From the NCBI GenBank assembly GCA_030710605.1, contig CP092877.1, positions 4,345,874 through 4,409,873 of the forward strand: 64,000 nucleotides of DNA, read 5' to 3'. Position 1 is the stretch's first letter. Every line of letters begins with the position of its first letter. Source of the DNA: Cordylochernes scorpioides. Lineage: Eukaryota > Arthropoda > Arachnida > Pseudoscorpiones > Chernetidae. The notes under the pieces are model-generated. The model was not told the origin of the DNA and searched no databases. It saw only the letters and a program-made list of their open reading frames with translations. The translations under genes were made by a program, and so were the position numbers. Positions 21,501-32,830 of the stretch are shown here, piece by piece.

Positions 21501-22027
21501 TCGTTTGTAAAATCGGCAATCTATATGGGCGGGCGTGTGAAGCATGGGAGAGCAGATTTCTCTCTCTAGCTCCTTCTATCCACACCAGCTTTGCTCCAAT
21601 GAGTATTTTAGACAAAAGGTGTGCGTACATCGTCTCTAGCGAGCACTTCGTGGTTGGCCTGCTATCGGGACACACGTGGACGGACAGTTTCGCCGACAGG
21701 ATAGGCGTCATTGACAATCCTTCCTGCCCTTACTGCGACACTGACAGGGAAGAAACTCTGTCGCACATCGTGCTTGAGTGCAGCAGCCTTGATGCCCTTA
21801 CATTCTGCCTCCTCTCCACCTGTGCAGTAGAATTGGGGTACACTCCGCGGTCACTCAAATACTTTATTTTCGACAGAAACACTTGGCGAGCCTGCCTGGA
21901 GTTTCTGAAAGCCTTGGATAGACTTAAGCCACGCGTCTGCGCGGAGGATTCCAATCACCCGAATGACGCGGACACCGGTCATAAGCGGCCGCTCGTAGAC
22001 GCAACTCTGGCATGTGCCGCTGTTTAA
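18590..22027 (+). pseudogene. LINE ORF2: endonuclease, RT, RNase H, broken
   Basis: Endonuclease: LLLLQELPAARGKIP (QE catalytic region), then in another frame ILLCNVYLPPS and LIFCGDLNVES (GDLN motif). RT: LERLVLARLSW and VLGPFLWNIVFDVVV. RNase H: YRDGSKTRDGVGASVY, FQAEALGLIKELE and LVLLDHLS, where DGS, the Glu and an Asp are visible. C-terminus: CPYCDTDREETLSHIVLECS, the C-x2-C...H-x4-C zinc motif, in the frame 21599-22027. At least six frame changes are needed to join these. Confidence 0.8.
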
Positions 22028-23244
22028 GATCGGTTCGCGACCTGCCCTGAGTATGTGATGGCCCATGTCTCTATAACCCCACGACAGAGGGCAAATGGTT
22101 TGGCGATTCGACGGCGCGGGCCAATCGGGAAATCGACTTACGCAGGGACCCATTTGAACGCGCTATGCAATCTCTGGTGTACCTTTGTGGCTGGTTATCT
22201 TAGTACTGGCACCCTCACTACTAATATTTGATAAAATACCTCAATTTAATATTTTTTTAAATATATAACCAAAATATTTGTATTGAAATTTTTTTTTAAT
22301 TTTACTCTTTCCTTCACCGAGCTTCATTAAGGTTGTATTAAGGTCGAATTTGTAAAAAAAAAAACTCAGGAATCGTTGTAATTCGGGATTCGTTGCTAGT
22401 AAGGGCATTTTGATCTAAATCAAATATTGAGAAAACTTCCTTGTACCATCAAAAATGAAGTTCACAATAGCAGCGGAAGCGTAGTTTTCATGCTCCACAG
22501 ATATAAACGGCGGTCTTTGGTAAACAAACATAGTCTACAACACAGAAGCTTGGTATTTACTTCATTTAGTTATATGTTTTCTACATGTGAATAATTTCTC
22601 TGCCATCCAATATGCAACTCTGTTTTTCGCCCAACTCTACATAATCCGTTACGCATAATTCCTCCAGGCCTGGCCCTGGTTTTCTCTACACTCGGCATTC
22701 TCCCTTGGAAGAGCCCATGGTTTTATAAGATATTAATTCATAGGGCATATAACAAAATATTAATTGATTTTAACAATTTATTTGGAAAATTCGAGTCATT
22801 CGGTTTGGATTTTTTTTTTACAGCAGCGCAACTAGTGGATAATTCTCACCTTTTTATTGTCCCATTTTATTGAATGAATCGGGTCAAAGAAGTCTTGAAA
22901 ATATTGGTAGAGGAATAGGCCTGTTGGAGAGTTCATCAGAAAAAGTTTGAAGATTCGGATAGGGGACATATAGAAAGTGGAATAATAAAGCATGTTTTAG
23001 AAAGCATTTAGAAAGCAAATATTTTCTGCTACCGCTATGGAACAATTACATTTATACGAGTCAAAATAAAGGCAGCAGGGGGCGATTCTAATTTTGTGAG
23101 TGAAGAGGTAAAATGTTTAGTGAAGGAAATTGCTTGTTGGTTCACATTATTTCTGATTATATTCGAAAATTATTATGATAATTTCACATTTTTTAAAAAT
23201 TCTTCAACTTGCTCACTCGGGATAACAATTCAAATATTACAACC

Positions 23245-23595
23245 ATGACCTATTTGCTGGCGCTTTCCTTACAGGAGTTGATCAGTCACCGAGGATCCAG
23301 AGCTAAGATGACTGCAGATTGCGACTTCAGTAACATGGGCGTTGACGCACGTAAAGGAGTTTCTCTGGATGATGAGGTCACCGAGAGAAACTTTGACTGG
23401 ATACTGACAATTTACAATAGGAGGGAGGTCATTCGGGGAGCAAAGATCAGGTCGTGTCTAGTGACTACTCTTGATATGATATCGGCATCTCGGAGCACGA
23501 AATTCCGGCAGCATGTTTTGAAAAGAAGATTGCCCTTTTATATCTCTGAGCCCATCAGCTGTTTTCAGGAAAAAAATCCTGATTTATGGTTCTAA
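23245..23595 (+). CDS. Possible last exon of an unidentified gene
   Basis: An open frame ends in TAA at 23595. A good acceptor (GCGCTTTCCTTACAG) precedes GAG TTG at 23273, from which 107 codons run open. Alternatively ATG at 23245 gives a short hydrophobic start (MTYLLALSLQELIS). The protein is mixed charged, with the landmark DWILTIYNRREVIRG and three Cys. No family is recognised and no transposon ends are seen. It sits about 340 bp upstream of, and in the same direction as, the secreted-protein gene. Confidence 0.4.
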   Translation: MTYLLALSLQELISHRGSRAKMTADCDFSNMGVDARKGVSLDDEVTERNFDWILTIYNRREVIRGAKIRSCLVTTLDMISASRSTKFRQHVLKRRLPFYISEPISCFQEKNPDLWF

Positions 23596-23934
23596 GATAA
23601 GACTTCTTTCCCTTCTCTCCGCTTCAATTTAAAACAATTTTTATTGGACAATTAAAATTGGAAATTTATAGGTAGATTTTGTTTGAAAACACAAGTGAAT
23701 TATTTATATAAGAATAGATAGAACAAATTTCAATGACGATTGTGGTTAAATAATAAATTATCATCATAATTTGTTCGCGTGTCCTTTCTCTGTGATCACG
23801 TCCATTCGCGTGTGTTCCAATTTTACGGAAATCCCACCAAGGCAGGTTGGCAAACGAAGCTGAACTGATTCCGCCCGCCGCTCCAGAGCGGTCTAGTTTA
23901 TTCAATCGCCCACTTCCTCGAAGCAGTCACGCAG

Positions 23935-24043
23935 ATGTGGTCGACTACGGTGGTAGCTGCGCTGTTGTCCGCTTTGCTGGCGGGGTCCCAGGACCTGTCG
24001 CCGGTCGAGAAGCTCATTGAGGTCCAGTGTCGCATCTTCCGAG
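23935..24043 (+). CDS. Secreted-protein gene, exon 1 (signal peptide)
   Basis: Thirty-six codons plus one base; the donor is CGAG|GTAACA. The GC-rich codons contrast with the AT-rich intron that follows. Confidence 0.65.
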
Positions 24044-27000
24044 GTAACACTGTTTATTGACTGGCCTCAGATTTTGATGAAATCCAGAATCCTTCACACA
24101 GGTGTTTTATTTTTCTCGAATTTTCTATTTGAACATATTTCAGGCCAAATTAAAAAGTTAGTACCTAGTAATAGAGATATAGTTTATTAAAACCAATACT
24201 CTTTTTTAAAATTCTTAAAAATACCGGGTTTTTTTCCATTGTTTTGACAATGGTAATAATTAAAAAATCTCTTAAATTTATCATTGTAAGCATTTTTCTA
24301 TCGTAAAAAATGTAAATTAAATGTGAATGTAATTTATATAGTCTTTGAATTAGCCTATATTTTCCTGATCGTTGGCGACCTCTGGACGCTCTAGGAGTCC
24401 GGGTTACGGACTGTTTAGATTTTATTATAAACAATATTATAATTTTTAATAAAACATAGGTATTATTTTTTATTATTTTCATATATGTGCAAACAATTCA
24501 TCACCTTGTTATATATAGCTCTGTTTAACCTTTACAGTTTAAATTAATTAAAAGAAATTTTAATTACTTATCTGTGTTAGAGAGGGTTTTTATCCATTTA
24601 ATCCCCGTATAAACCCTTTTACTCCCGGGGCCCATCTATAATAATTTGAACCCACAACTCCTTATTCGTGTATAATATAACAAGATTATATGATGTAAAA
24701 CCTGTTATATAATAGAAACATCTCTGTAACTAATTATACGCATCTTATACATGAACCATTGCATCACAATATGTAATGTACTCTGTACAAACTGGAGATA
24801 ATAAAATAAAACTGTGTAATAGAAGAAGAGTTGAGTTAAATAGCAGAAAGTGAGATATAGAAGTCCAACAACGTCTAGGAACGAGGCTTAAAGATGTCAG
24901 AAGGTTCCAGTAGATCGTAAAGAGGGTACATTGCCCTCTACTTCTTGGTCCCCCAGTATTGCATCAGACGAAGGCCCCGTACTTCCGCCTTTGATACTAT
25001 ATAAACCCATAAAAAGCAGGAAATGCATCGTTACTTCCAAGTCTGCGTGAGCTCTTGTCAGTCGATTCGTCGAAGCTGACCATGCGGCCATAAACGAGTA
25101 AGCAATCTGCTCCACTTAAAAATCTCCATATTTATACTTAGCTCAACCCTTTCTGTTCACGGAACTTTTCCCAGTACAACTGTGTCGTTCGTTCTTTGTC
25201 TGGACAATCCCAAGTCTTCCATTCTGCCTCGACCATGACTGCCTGTACTCTGTGAAAGGTCTTCCAAGGTGCAGAGAGGTTTTTTGAGAGCTCTCCACAG
25301 ACTGTCCTCTCGGGGTTACCAAATATGTATACATACCAGGTGAATAAATCCAGATATAAGACTAAAATAAACTTTCTGGAGGTGAAATTGTTGAAAGCTG
25401 CCTTATATAAATAAAATCAATATTATCTTTCTCCTATACACAGATGTGTCTGTGGCAGTGAATAGCACGCAGGTAAGTTTCGCCGGACTGCAGTGCCTGC
25501 GCCGCGACCATGTGCCAGAGATCGTGGTGGGCCTGAGCCAGGCCTTCGGGCCCTGCGCCCACGCCAAACTGCGGACCGTCAAGTCCCAAGTGTCCTTTTG
25601 GCAGCGGCTTTGTTCAGACCCCGACCGTGAGCACCAGGCAAGTCTTCTTTCTCTCTTAGTTCTTTTTTTCCAGTAGCTATATCTAACTTAAGAGGCCTAT
25701 AGCGATGTACCTTAAGCTCTGTGGACGAAACTGCTGCTAACGTATTGATGGAGAGGCCAAACTATCGCCTTGTCCACAGCAGTACACTAGAGATAGATAG
25801 TCTCTATACTTTTATAGTTCTTGATGGCATATACCATTTAAAACAAAACTCACCTTTATGATTTCTAAAAATGGTTTAAATATAACTGTCCTAACAGCAA
25901 TATACATTCAGAGAAATTATAACAAATTACTCTTTTTTTAAAAAAGTTCCAGTATCATTCAACTAAAACTTACATTCATACACACAATTCAAAAGCTTCT
26001 GTAAAACATAAGAACAGCAGTAAGCGAAGCATCTATGTAGAATGTATAGCGACAAACACGGTTTGGTAGCTCCCATTGTTTAGGTGAGAACAATGGCTGG
26101 GTGACATTTCATTCCTGCTTTCCTCCTCTTTTATCTTTCCTGAATGGGAAATATATAGAGAGAAACTGCTTCGCCATATTAATGTGGCGGTTCTTCATAG
26201 GAGTTTTCGAAAGAAGCGATAAATAAAATCTATATCTAAGCAAACATTTCAACAATAACTTAGCTTTAAACCTCCCCAATAAGAATTTTTCCCCAAATTT
26301 TGGCATGGATCGGTTCAGTCATTAGTGTCGTTGTAGTAAAATGGACTCCTATTTATTAACAGGGCAATTAGAGCATTTATTCTAGTGATAAATATGAAGG
26401 TCATCTGAAGAGCTATATTGGATGTGTTCCAGCTGGCAGGTTGCATGGATCCTAAAATCAAGGTAAGACCTTTAACATTTCTGTTTAATTCAATTGATTT
26501 AAATCTCCTGGACTTAAACAATACCACATGTTTCTGGAGTTGAGTTTCTTTTCATTATATTGTCGCGGCTTGCCCCTCCGGATTCTTTGCGACGACGCCG
26601 CTTCTTCCCTCGTGGTTCACCTAACCCGGGCCCCGGTTGCTCTCCCTCTGCAGCTGTACCCTGCAGACCACCCAAGGACCTCCGAGAACCACCACTCAAG
26701 TGGAACTCCTTTCCTCTGGCAGTATCTCTCGGCCTTACCACTGGTGGGGGGACACGAGAGGCTTACCAGAAGAGTAGCAGCAGCGATGTCGGCGAGAGAG
26801 TCATGACAGCAACCGGCACAAGGACTTCAAACACTCCTCTTTTTTATTGTCATTTCTACTACACATTACATAAAACTAGAATAACATTCAACGGGTATTT
26901 ACAATTATTTACACTCCAGAGCCGAACATCTATTTACAACTATTTGCTCCAGGAAACAGGACCACAGCAGTCGGTGATATCCACACTAGTTCCAGACGGA

Positions 27001-27610
27001 ATCAGGCGAAAGCGCCATCTATTGGCGGAGGTTGTAGGTGTTTTGAGGCCTTATACGCGACAATATTAACGTAGTCTCAGTGAGACTAACATAGAATCAC
27101 TTATGAAAAGAAACTCATCTCCAGAAATTTGTGGCATTGTTTATAATTTCTGTTTAATTAATTGAATTTGTCCAGAACCTCTACAATTCTCACTTCGACA
27201 GACTCCTGGTGAGTGGCAATTCCCTCTCTCTCCCTCCATTGTAGGTTCTTCAACACAAATGGTCGGTCATACTCTTCTTTATTAGTGACACAACTTATAA
27301 TAATTATAAATTATATTAATAAATACATCTTTGAAAAGATTTTATTAAAATGCATTAAAAAGAAAAAAAGTTGTTTGAGAACTTGAATGCCAACACCATC
27401 CTAGAGCCCCTTTATAAAAGTTATTATAGGGAGGAGACAGTCTCCTCTTCTAACAGGGAGGACGTCCTCGAGTACCTGTCGTCTGAGCAGAGGTCTGTTC
27501 TGAAGCAATTCCTCGACAAGGCAATAGTCGGGGAGATCTGTCCGACTTCAGGACGTGACATCATACCAGACAACCATCAGTGGGATTCCTCTGGTGAAAA
27601 TAATATTTAA
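23935..27610 (+). CDS. Four-exon gene for a small secreted protein, family unknown
   Basis: Exons 23935-24043, 25444-25637, 27176-27208 and 27371-27610 join in phase to about 190 residues. Residues 1-18 (MWSTTVVAALLSALLAGS) are a classic signal peptide with likely cleavage before QDLSP. The mature part has five Cys, one N-x-T site (VNSTQ), and ends PDNHQWDSSGENNI. Exon 1 ends in phase 1 (G) and exon 2 completes an Asp codon. Intron 2 begins with the GC donor CAG|GCAAGT; exon 3 is an 11-codon microexon with acceptor TTTGTCCAG and donor GTGAGT. The exon 4 acceptor is purine-rich and the least certain. A poly(A) signal (AATAAA, about 27661) follows the stop. I do not recognise the family. Intron 2 carries a solo LTR inside a palindrome. 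Confidence 0.6.
25444..25637 (+). CDS. Secreted-protein gene, exon 2
   Basis: Acceptor CTCCTATACACAG; two bases complete the split Asp codon, then 64 codons (VSVAVNSTQVSFAGLQCLRR ... RLCSDPDREHQ). Ends at a GC-type donor, CAG|GCAAGT. Confidence 0.65.
26466..27170. repeat. Palindrome in intron 2 interrupted by a solo LTR
   Basis: The left arm (about 26466-26552) and right arm (about 27104-27170) are inverted copies, e.g. TCTGGAGTTGAGTTTCTTTT versus AAAAGAAACTCATCTCCAGA. The right arm ends just before the exon 3 acceptor. Confidence 0.6.
26561..27062. mobile_element. Solo LTR
   Basis: 502 bp from TGTCGCGGCTTGCCCC to CTTATACGCGACA with short inverted ends and ATAT on both sides, consistent with a 4-bp target duplication. 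No internal retroviral-type coding. GC-rich left part, AT-rich right part. Confidence 0.65.
27176..27208 (+). CDS. Secreted-protein gene, microexon 3
   Basis: NLYNSHFDRLL flanked by acceptor TTTGTCCAG and donor GTGAGT; phase 0 on both sides, so it keeps the frame. Confidence 0.5.
27371..27610 (+). CDS. Secreted-protein gene, terminal exon 4
   Basis: Seventy-nine codons (LFENLNANTILEPLYKSYY ... SSGENNI) and TAA. It begins after AAAAAAAG, a poor acceptor, so the exact 5' edge is uncertain. AATAAA follows about 50 bp downstream. Confidence 0.5.
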   Translation: MFENLNANTILEPLYKSYYREETVSSSNREDVLEYLSSEQRSVLKQFLDKAIVGEICPTSGRDIIPDNHQWDSSGENNI

Positions 27611-27697
27611 TTTCACTTTTTTTTCTCCTACTAACCCTATATAAGCTTATATGTACGATTAATAAAAGTATATTCAATCTCAATCTCTCTCTGCATC

Positions 27698-27888
27698 GAG
27701 CAATTAGATTTATACGAGTGAAAATAAAAGCGGCGGGAGACGAACATCATGAATTTCGAACTTAATGCAATTTAATATAAAGTAAATGATTATCGATTTT
27801 TATATGTGTTTACTCAATTTTTTACCTTTTCTCTCAATATGACCGTCCCCCGCCGCTTTTATTTTCACTCATATAAATATAATTGCTC
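27698..27888. mobile_element. MITE with about 40-bp terminal inverted repeats
   Basis: GAGCAATTAGATTTATACGA ... AAGCGGCGGG at the left is matched by CCCGCCGCTTTTATTTTCAC ... AATTGCTC at the right. A one-ended relative occurs near 23038 (GGAACAATTACATTTATACG). Confidence 0.75.
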
Positions 27889-28553
27889 AATAGGAGGGGA
27901 GGAAGCATATTAAAAATTAATTTCAAAATTTGAAAGGCAATTCGTTAATGTATCCATTTCCGGCCGCCCTGACAAACCAGAAGTCCAGAAATTTGTCAAC
28001 TTGCATTATCATCGGGTTCTAAAAAGTGTACAAAATTTCATATCTTACGTGCATTTGAAGTATACTAATAATTGATTACAAGATTTGTGGACAGACACAC
28101 ATGGAAGCGCAATAATAATAAATAAAAACTTTTTAAAAGATACCTAGTGAGAGTAAAATTTTGAAATATTCCTTGAAGACAGGTGTGTTATTCTCAGTGG
28201 AATATAAATAAATTGATAATTAAGAGAGTGAGAGAAAATGGAATAATTTGGAAATCCAATTACAACGATCGTGATCATACTTATTGGTTCTGTTGGTTTG
28301 CCACAAGTTTGATAATGTCACAATGGATTGTGGGTCACCCTACTTCACAGGTATTTTACCAACGTCTTTAAGTGTTGGGTTAATTATTGAAAAAAAGGCG
28401 TTATAAGTTCAGTGCAGAAATATTTCAACCATCCAATTGCCTGGTTCTAACTGGAGCTCTTCGTGTGAAGAAACACCTTGTGGTTGCAGAGCTGCCTGGA
28501 GAAAGCTGCAGAGACCAAAACTAAAAGACGACGTTGAGCCGGCATACTGGAGC
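27889..28553. other. AT-rich stretch with no recognised feature
   Basis: No convincing coding frame, tandem repeat or transposon end between the MITE and the satellite array. Confidence 0.5.
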
Positions 28554-30560
28554 ATGGAATAAACCTGAAGTTAGACACTGCATCGTCGACATATTACCTG
28601 ATACAAACATATACTCAGTCTGTACTGTCCCTCTATAGCACACATCACCTGGAATAAACCTGAAGTTAGACACTGCATCGTCGACATATTACCTGATACA
28701 AACATATACTCAGTCTGTACTGTCCCTCTATAGCACACATCACCTGGAATAAACCTGAAGTTAGACACTGCATCGTCGACATATTACCTGATACAAACAT
28801 ATACTCAGTCTGTACTGTCCCTCTATAGCACACACATCAGCTGGAATAAACCTGAGTTAGACACTGCATCGTCGACATATTACCTGATACAAACATATAC
28901 TCAGTCTGTACTGTCCCTCTATAGCACACATCACCTGGAATAAACCTGAAGTTAGACACTGCATCGTCGACATATTACCTGATACAAACATATACTCAGT
29001 CTGTACTGTCCCTCTATAGCACACACATCACCTGGAATAAACCTGAAGTTAGACACTGCATCTTCGACATATTACCTGATACAAACATATACTCAGTCTG
29101 TACTGTCCCTCTATAGCACACACATCAGCTGGAATAAACCTGAAGTTAGACACTGCATCGTCGACATATTACCTGATACAAACATATACTCAGTCTGTAC
29201 TGTCCCTCTATAGCACACATCACCTGGAATAAACCTGAAGTTAGACACTGCATCGTCGACATATTACCTGATACAAACATATACTCAGTCTGTACTGTCC
29301 CTCTATAGCACACATCACCTGGAATAAACCTGAAGTTAGACACTGCATCGTCGACATATTACCTGATACAAACATATACTCAGTCTGTACTGTCCCTCTA
29401 TAGCACACATCACCTGGAATAAACCTGAAGTTAGACACTGCATCGTCGACATATTACCTGATACAAACATATACTCAGTCTGTACTGTCCCTCTATAACA
29501 CACATCACCTGGAATAAACCTGAAGTTAGACACTGCATCGTCGACATATTACCTGATACAAACATATACTCAGTCTGTACTGTCCCTCTATAGCACACAT
29601 CACCTGGAATAAACCTGAAGTTAGACACTGCATCGTCGACATATTACCTGATACAAACATATACTCAGTCTGTACTGTCCCTCTATAACACACATCACCT
29701 GGAATAAACCTGAAGTTAGACACTGCATCGTCGACATATTACCTGATACAAACATATACTCAGTCTGTACTGTCCCTCTATAACACACATCACCTGGAAT
29801 AAACCTGAAGTTAGACACTGCATCGTCGACATATTACCTGATACAAACATATACTCAGTCTGTACTGTCCCTCTATAACACACATCACCTGGAATAAACC
29901 TAAAGTTAGACACTGCATCGTCGACATATTACCTGATACAAACATATACTCAGTCTGTACTGTCCCTCTATAACACACATCACCTGGAATAAACCTGAAG
30001 TTAGACACTGCATCGTCGACATATTACCTGATACAAACATATACTCAGTCTGTACTGTCCCTCTATAACACACATCACCTGGAATAAACCTGAAGTTAGA
30101 CACTGCATCGTCGACATATTACCTGATACAAACAATACTCAGTCTGTACTGTCCCTCTATAGCACACACATCAGCTGGAATAAACCTGAAGTTAGACACT
30201 GCATCGTCGACATATTACCTGATACAAACATATACTCAGTCTGTACTGTCCCTCTATAGCACACATCACCTGGAATAAACCTGAAGTTAGACACTGCATC
30301 GTCGACATATTACCTGATACAAACATATACTCAGTCTGTACTGTCCCTCTATAGCACACACATCAGCTGGAATAAACCTGAAGTTAGACACTGCATCGTC
30401 GACATATTACCTGATACAAACATATACTCAGTCTGTACTGTCCCTCTATAGCACACACATCAGCTGGAATAAACCTGAAGTTAGACACTGCATCGTCGAC
30501 ATATTACCTGATACAAACATATACTCAGTCTGTACTGTCCCTCTATAGCACACACATCAG
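28554..30560. repeat. Satellite array, about 95-bp monomer, 21 copies
   Basis: Monomer landmarks are GGAATAAACCTGAAGTTAGA, CACTGCATCGTCGACATATT, CAGTCTGTACTGTCCCTCTA and TAGCACACATCACCT. Copies are 95-97 bp and nearly identical; variants differ by ACAC length, AGCTG/ACCTG and TAACAC/TAGCAC. The open frames seen through it are by-products of 95-bp periodicity. Confidence 0.95.
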
Positions 30561-31290
30561 CTGGAATAAACATATAACTTGTCTGTATTGTGTCCTGATA
30601 TATAAGCAAATGATCCGAGTCTGTACTGTCCCTCTATAGCACACACATCAGCTGGAATAAACATATAACTTGTCTGTATTGTGTCCTGATATATAAGCAA
30701 ATGATCCGAGTCTGTACTGTCCCTCTATAGCACACACATCAGCTGGAATAAACATATAACTTGTCTGTATTGTGTCCTGATATATAAGCAAATGATCCGA
30801 GTCTGTACTGTCCCTCTATAGCACACACATCAGCTGGAATAAACATATAACTTGTCTGTATTGTGTCCTGATATACAAGCAAATGATCCGAGTCTGTACT
30901 GTCCCTCTATAGCACACACATCAGCTGGAATAAACATATAACTTGTCTGTATTGTGTCCTGATATATAAGCAAATGATCCGAGTCTGTACTGTCCCTCTA
31001 TAGCACACACATCAGCTGGAATAAACATATAACTTGTCTGTATTGTGTCCTGATATATAAGCAAATGATCCGAGTCTGTACTGTCCCTCTATAGCACACA
31101 TCAGCTGGAATAAACATATAACTTGTCTGTATTGTGTCCCGATATATAAGCAAATGATCTGAGTCTGTACTGTCCCTCTATAGCACACACATCAGCTGGA
31201 ATAAACATATAACTTGTCTGTATTGTGTCCTGATATATAAGCAAATGATCTGAGTCTGTATTGTCCCAGTATAGTCACATCACCTGCTGT
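30540..31290. repeat. Satellite array, second monomer type, about 8 copies
   Basis: About 91-bp units keep the half CTGTACTGTCCCTCTATAGC plus CACACATCAGCTGGAATAAA of the first array but replace the other half with CATATAACTTGTCTGTATTG plus TCCTGATATATAAGCAAATG. The last units diverge at the edge. Confidence 0.95.
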
Positions 31291-31529
31291 AAAACATGAG
31301 ATCCTCAAGTTTTTATTTACTTATAGAATTAATACTTATAGAAATAATAGAATTACATTAATGATGCTGTATAAATAACCTTTGCGTTTGTGGTATTGTA
31401 CAAGGAAATAAATTTGATCAAGCACATATATACCAATAGAGAAATTTTTGACTATTTTCAACTTATGTGACAAAAAAAAAAAAATCCAAAATGTTTAAAA
31501 AGCCATTCAAGAAAAGGAAGCTTCATTAA

Positions 31530-31665
31530 AAAAATATATATATATATATATTAGATATAAAAGTCATATATTGGATTTAATAAAATCCAATATATGCCTT
31601 TTTTATCTAATGAATTAAGTATGGATTGCTCTATTTTCAAAAAAATATATATATATATTTAAAAT
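31530..31665. repeat. AT-rich palindromes and TA microsatellites
   Basis: (TA)n tracts and the palindrome ATATTGGATTTAATAAAATCCAATAT occur together here; possible foldback or cruciform. Confidence 0.6.
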
Positions 31666-31787
31666 AAAAAAGGTATTTCCTGACCGATCACATGAGCATT
31701 AAGTGGAACAAAAATCAACTAAACGTTGATTCAACTTGTTCCGTGATGCAGAAAATGAAAAAAATTAAGGCGTGAATGTTTCCTTTA

Positions 31788-31935
31788 AATTATCATCAAA
31801 CTTCTACTGTCCTTATTGCAATGAAAAATATTGGAAGGGCTTGGCTCATTAGTGGTGAACTCTCCCAGCGGTTTCGCCAATCTAATCTATCAGACTGCTT
31901 CTTTAGAGCTCTAATACTGTATTGAATCATTCTGC
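31788..31935 (+). repeat. Dispersed repeat, family R, copy 2
   Basis: Shares GGTTTCGCCAATCTAATC and AGAGCTCTAATACTGTATTG with the copies at 11.5 and 47.1 kb. Confidence 0.5.
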
Positions 31936-31945
31936 TTATATAGTA

Positions 31946-32341
31946 CTAGCCGAATGGCCCGGGCAACGCCCGTGTTTTACCCGATTGAATGTTTTTATTC
32001 AAATACTATTTGTTACAATTATAAATTGGCGCCTTAAATAAATGCATATATTAGTTAATAACTATAGCCTATGTGCTTTATCTGTCTATGTACTGTTGGC
32101 TTCCCTAGGCGTCTCATACTGGGAAAAGGAAAGAGAGGATTCCATTTAGTTATTAACTAATATATGCATTTATTTAAAGAGCGACCCGCTCCAAAACAAT
32201 AGTTACAAAAACGAAAGAGCGAGTGGGGGCAAAGGTGGCGTGATCGTAGCCAACCAATAGGAGGGCGCCATTCCAAAAAAAAAAAAAGCAAACGGTGACA
32301 GAGACGACTGATGAGGAATGACGCTCGTAACTGTATATAGA
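31946..32341 (-). mobile_element. Non-autonomous Helitron, copy 2, with internal foldback
   Basis: Same boundaries as the 6366-6669 copy (TCTATATACAGTTACGAGCG at 32341; hairpin with loop and CTAG at 31946-31949, followed by T on the reading strand). About 90 bp longer: AATGCATATATTAGTTAATA is repeated inverted at 32145-32172, forming an internal stem. Confidence 0.75.
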
Positions 32342-32430
32342 ATGCTGCAATGACGGGTGGAATCTCAGAAATGTCATTTAAGCAAACTATGGACATAAGC
32401 TTTTGTTGTGTGATATTTGAACAACCCATT

Positions 32431-32830
32431 TTCTTGATAAATTAAGAAAAGCTAACCACGTACGCATTTTGAGCTGTTGGTCCTGGTCAGCATGGAGCAG
32501 GCTGTACCTCTACGACCAAATATTTTGTCCTAGATTCTTCCTGGGAAATCAAGAAATGGGTATTTGAGGCTAAGTTTGCATAAATACCCTGTTCATGTGA
32601 AAAAAAATTGTAAAAAATAGAAAAAGATCAGGTGTTATTAAAAAATGTTTCTATTATAAAATTATTTTCCACAAGAAGTGTATTTACGCAAACTTAGCCT
32701 CAAATACCAATTTCTTGATTTCTAAGGAAGTCTCTAGGACCAAATATTTGGTCATAGAGGTACAGCCTGCACAATGCTGACGAGGGCCAACAGCCCGAAA
32801 CACGTTCGAGATTGGCTTTTTAAAAAAACT
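32431..32830. repeat. Foldback repeat F2 with hammerhead-like motifs
   Basis: Arms 32431-32580 and 32690-32825 are inverted copies. The right arm has CTGACGA, GGGC-CAACA-GCCC, GAAA and then CACGTT, a full hammerhead-like core; the left arm carries a degraded reverse copy. Architecture matches the F1 foldback at 9779-10343. Confidence 0.55.

Larger units (their letters stand above)
17300..22230 (+). mobile_element. Decayed R1/I-type LINE with RNase H
   Basis: One non-LTR element spans about 5 kb in order: ORF1 (17360-18480), AP endonuclease (18590-19250), RT (19400-20650), RNase H (21120-21400) and a C-terminal zinc motif (21590-21960). Frameshifts and stops break every domain, so it is inactive. 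The codon composition is GC-richer than the flanks, consistent with an inserted coding element. The 3' end is near 22230, where coding-like sequence stops. Confidence 0.85.

Noticed and set aside
184-23595. Joining the 184-1125 exon to the exon at 23273
   Set aside because: Phases do not match: the first exon ends in phase 1 and joining gives an early stop.
24890-25340. Two minus-strand frames in intron 1 of the secreted-protein gene
   Set aside because: No domain, no splice context and no relation to known transposon proteins; probably chance frames.
28571-30103. Ten or more repeated 65-residue frames on the minus strand
   Set aside because: They are the same satellite monomer read in one frame; a 95-bp period changes frame each unit and stops recur. 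No protein is implied.
28554-31290. CRISPR-like array
   Set aside because: Repeats are contiguous with no unique spacers, in a eukaryotic context; it is a satellite.
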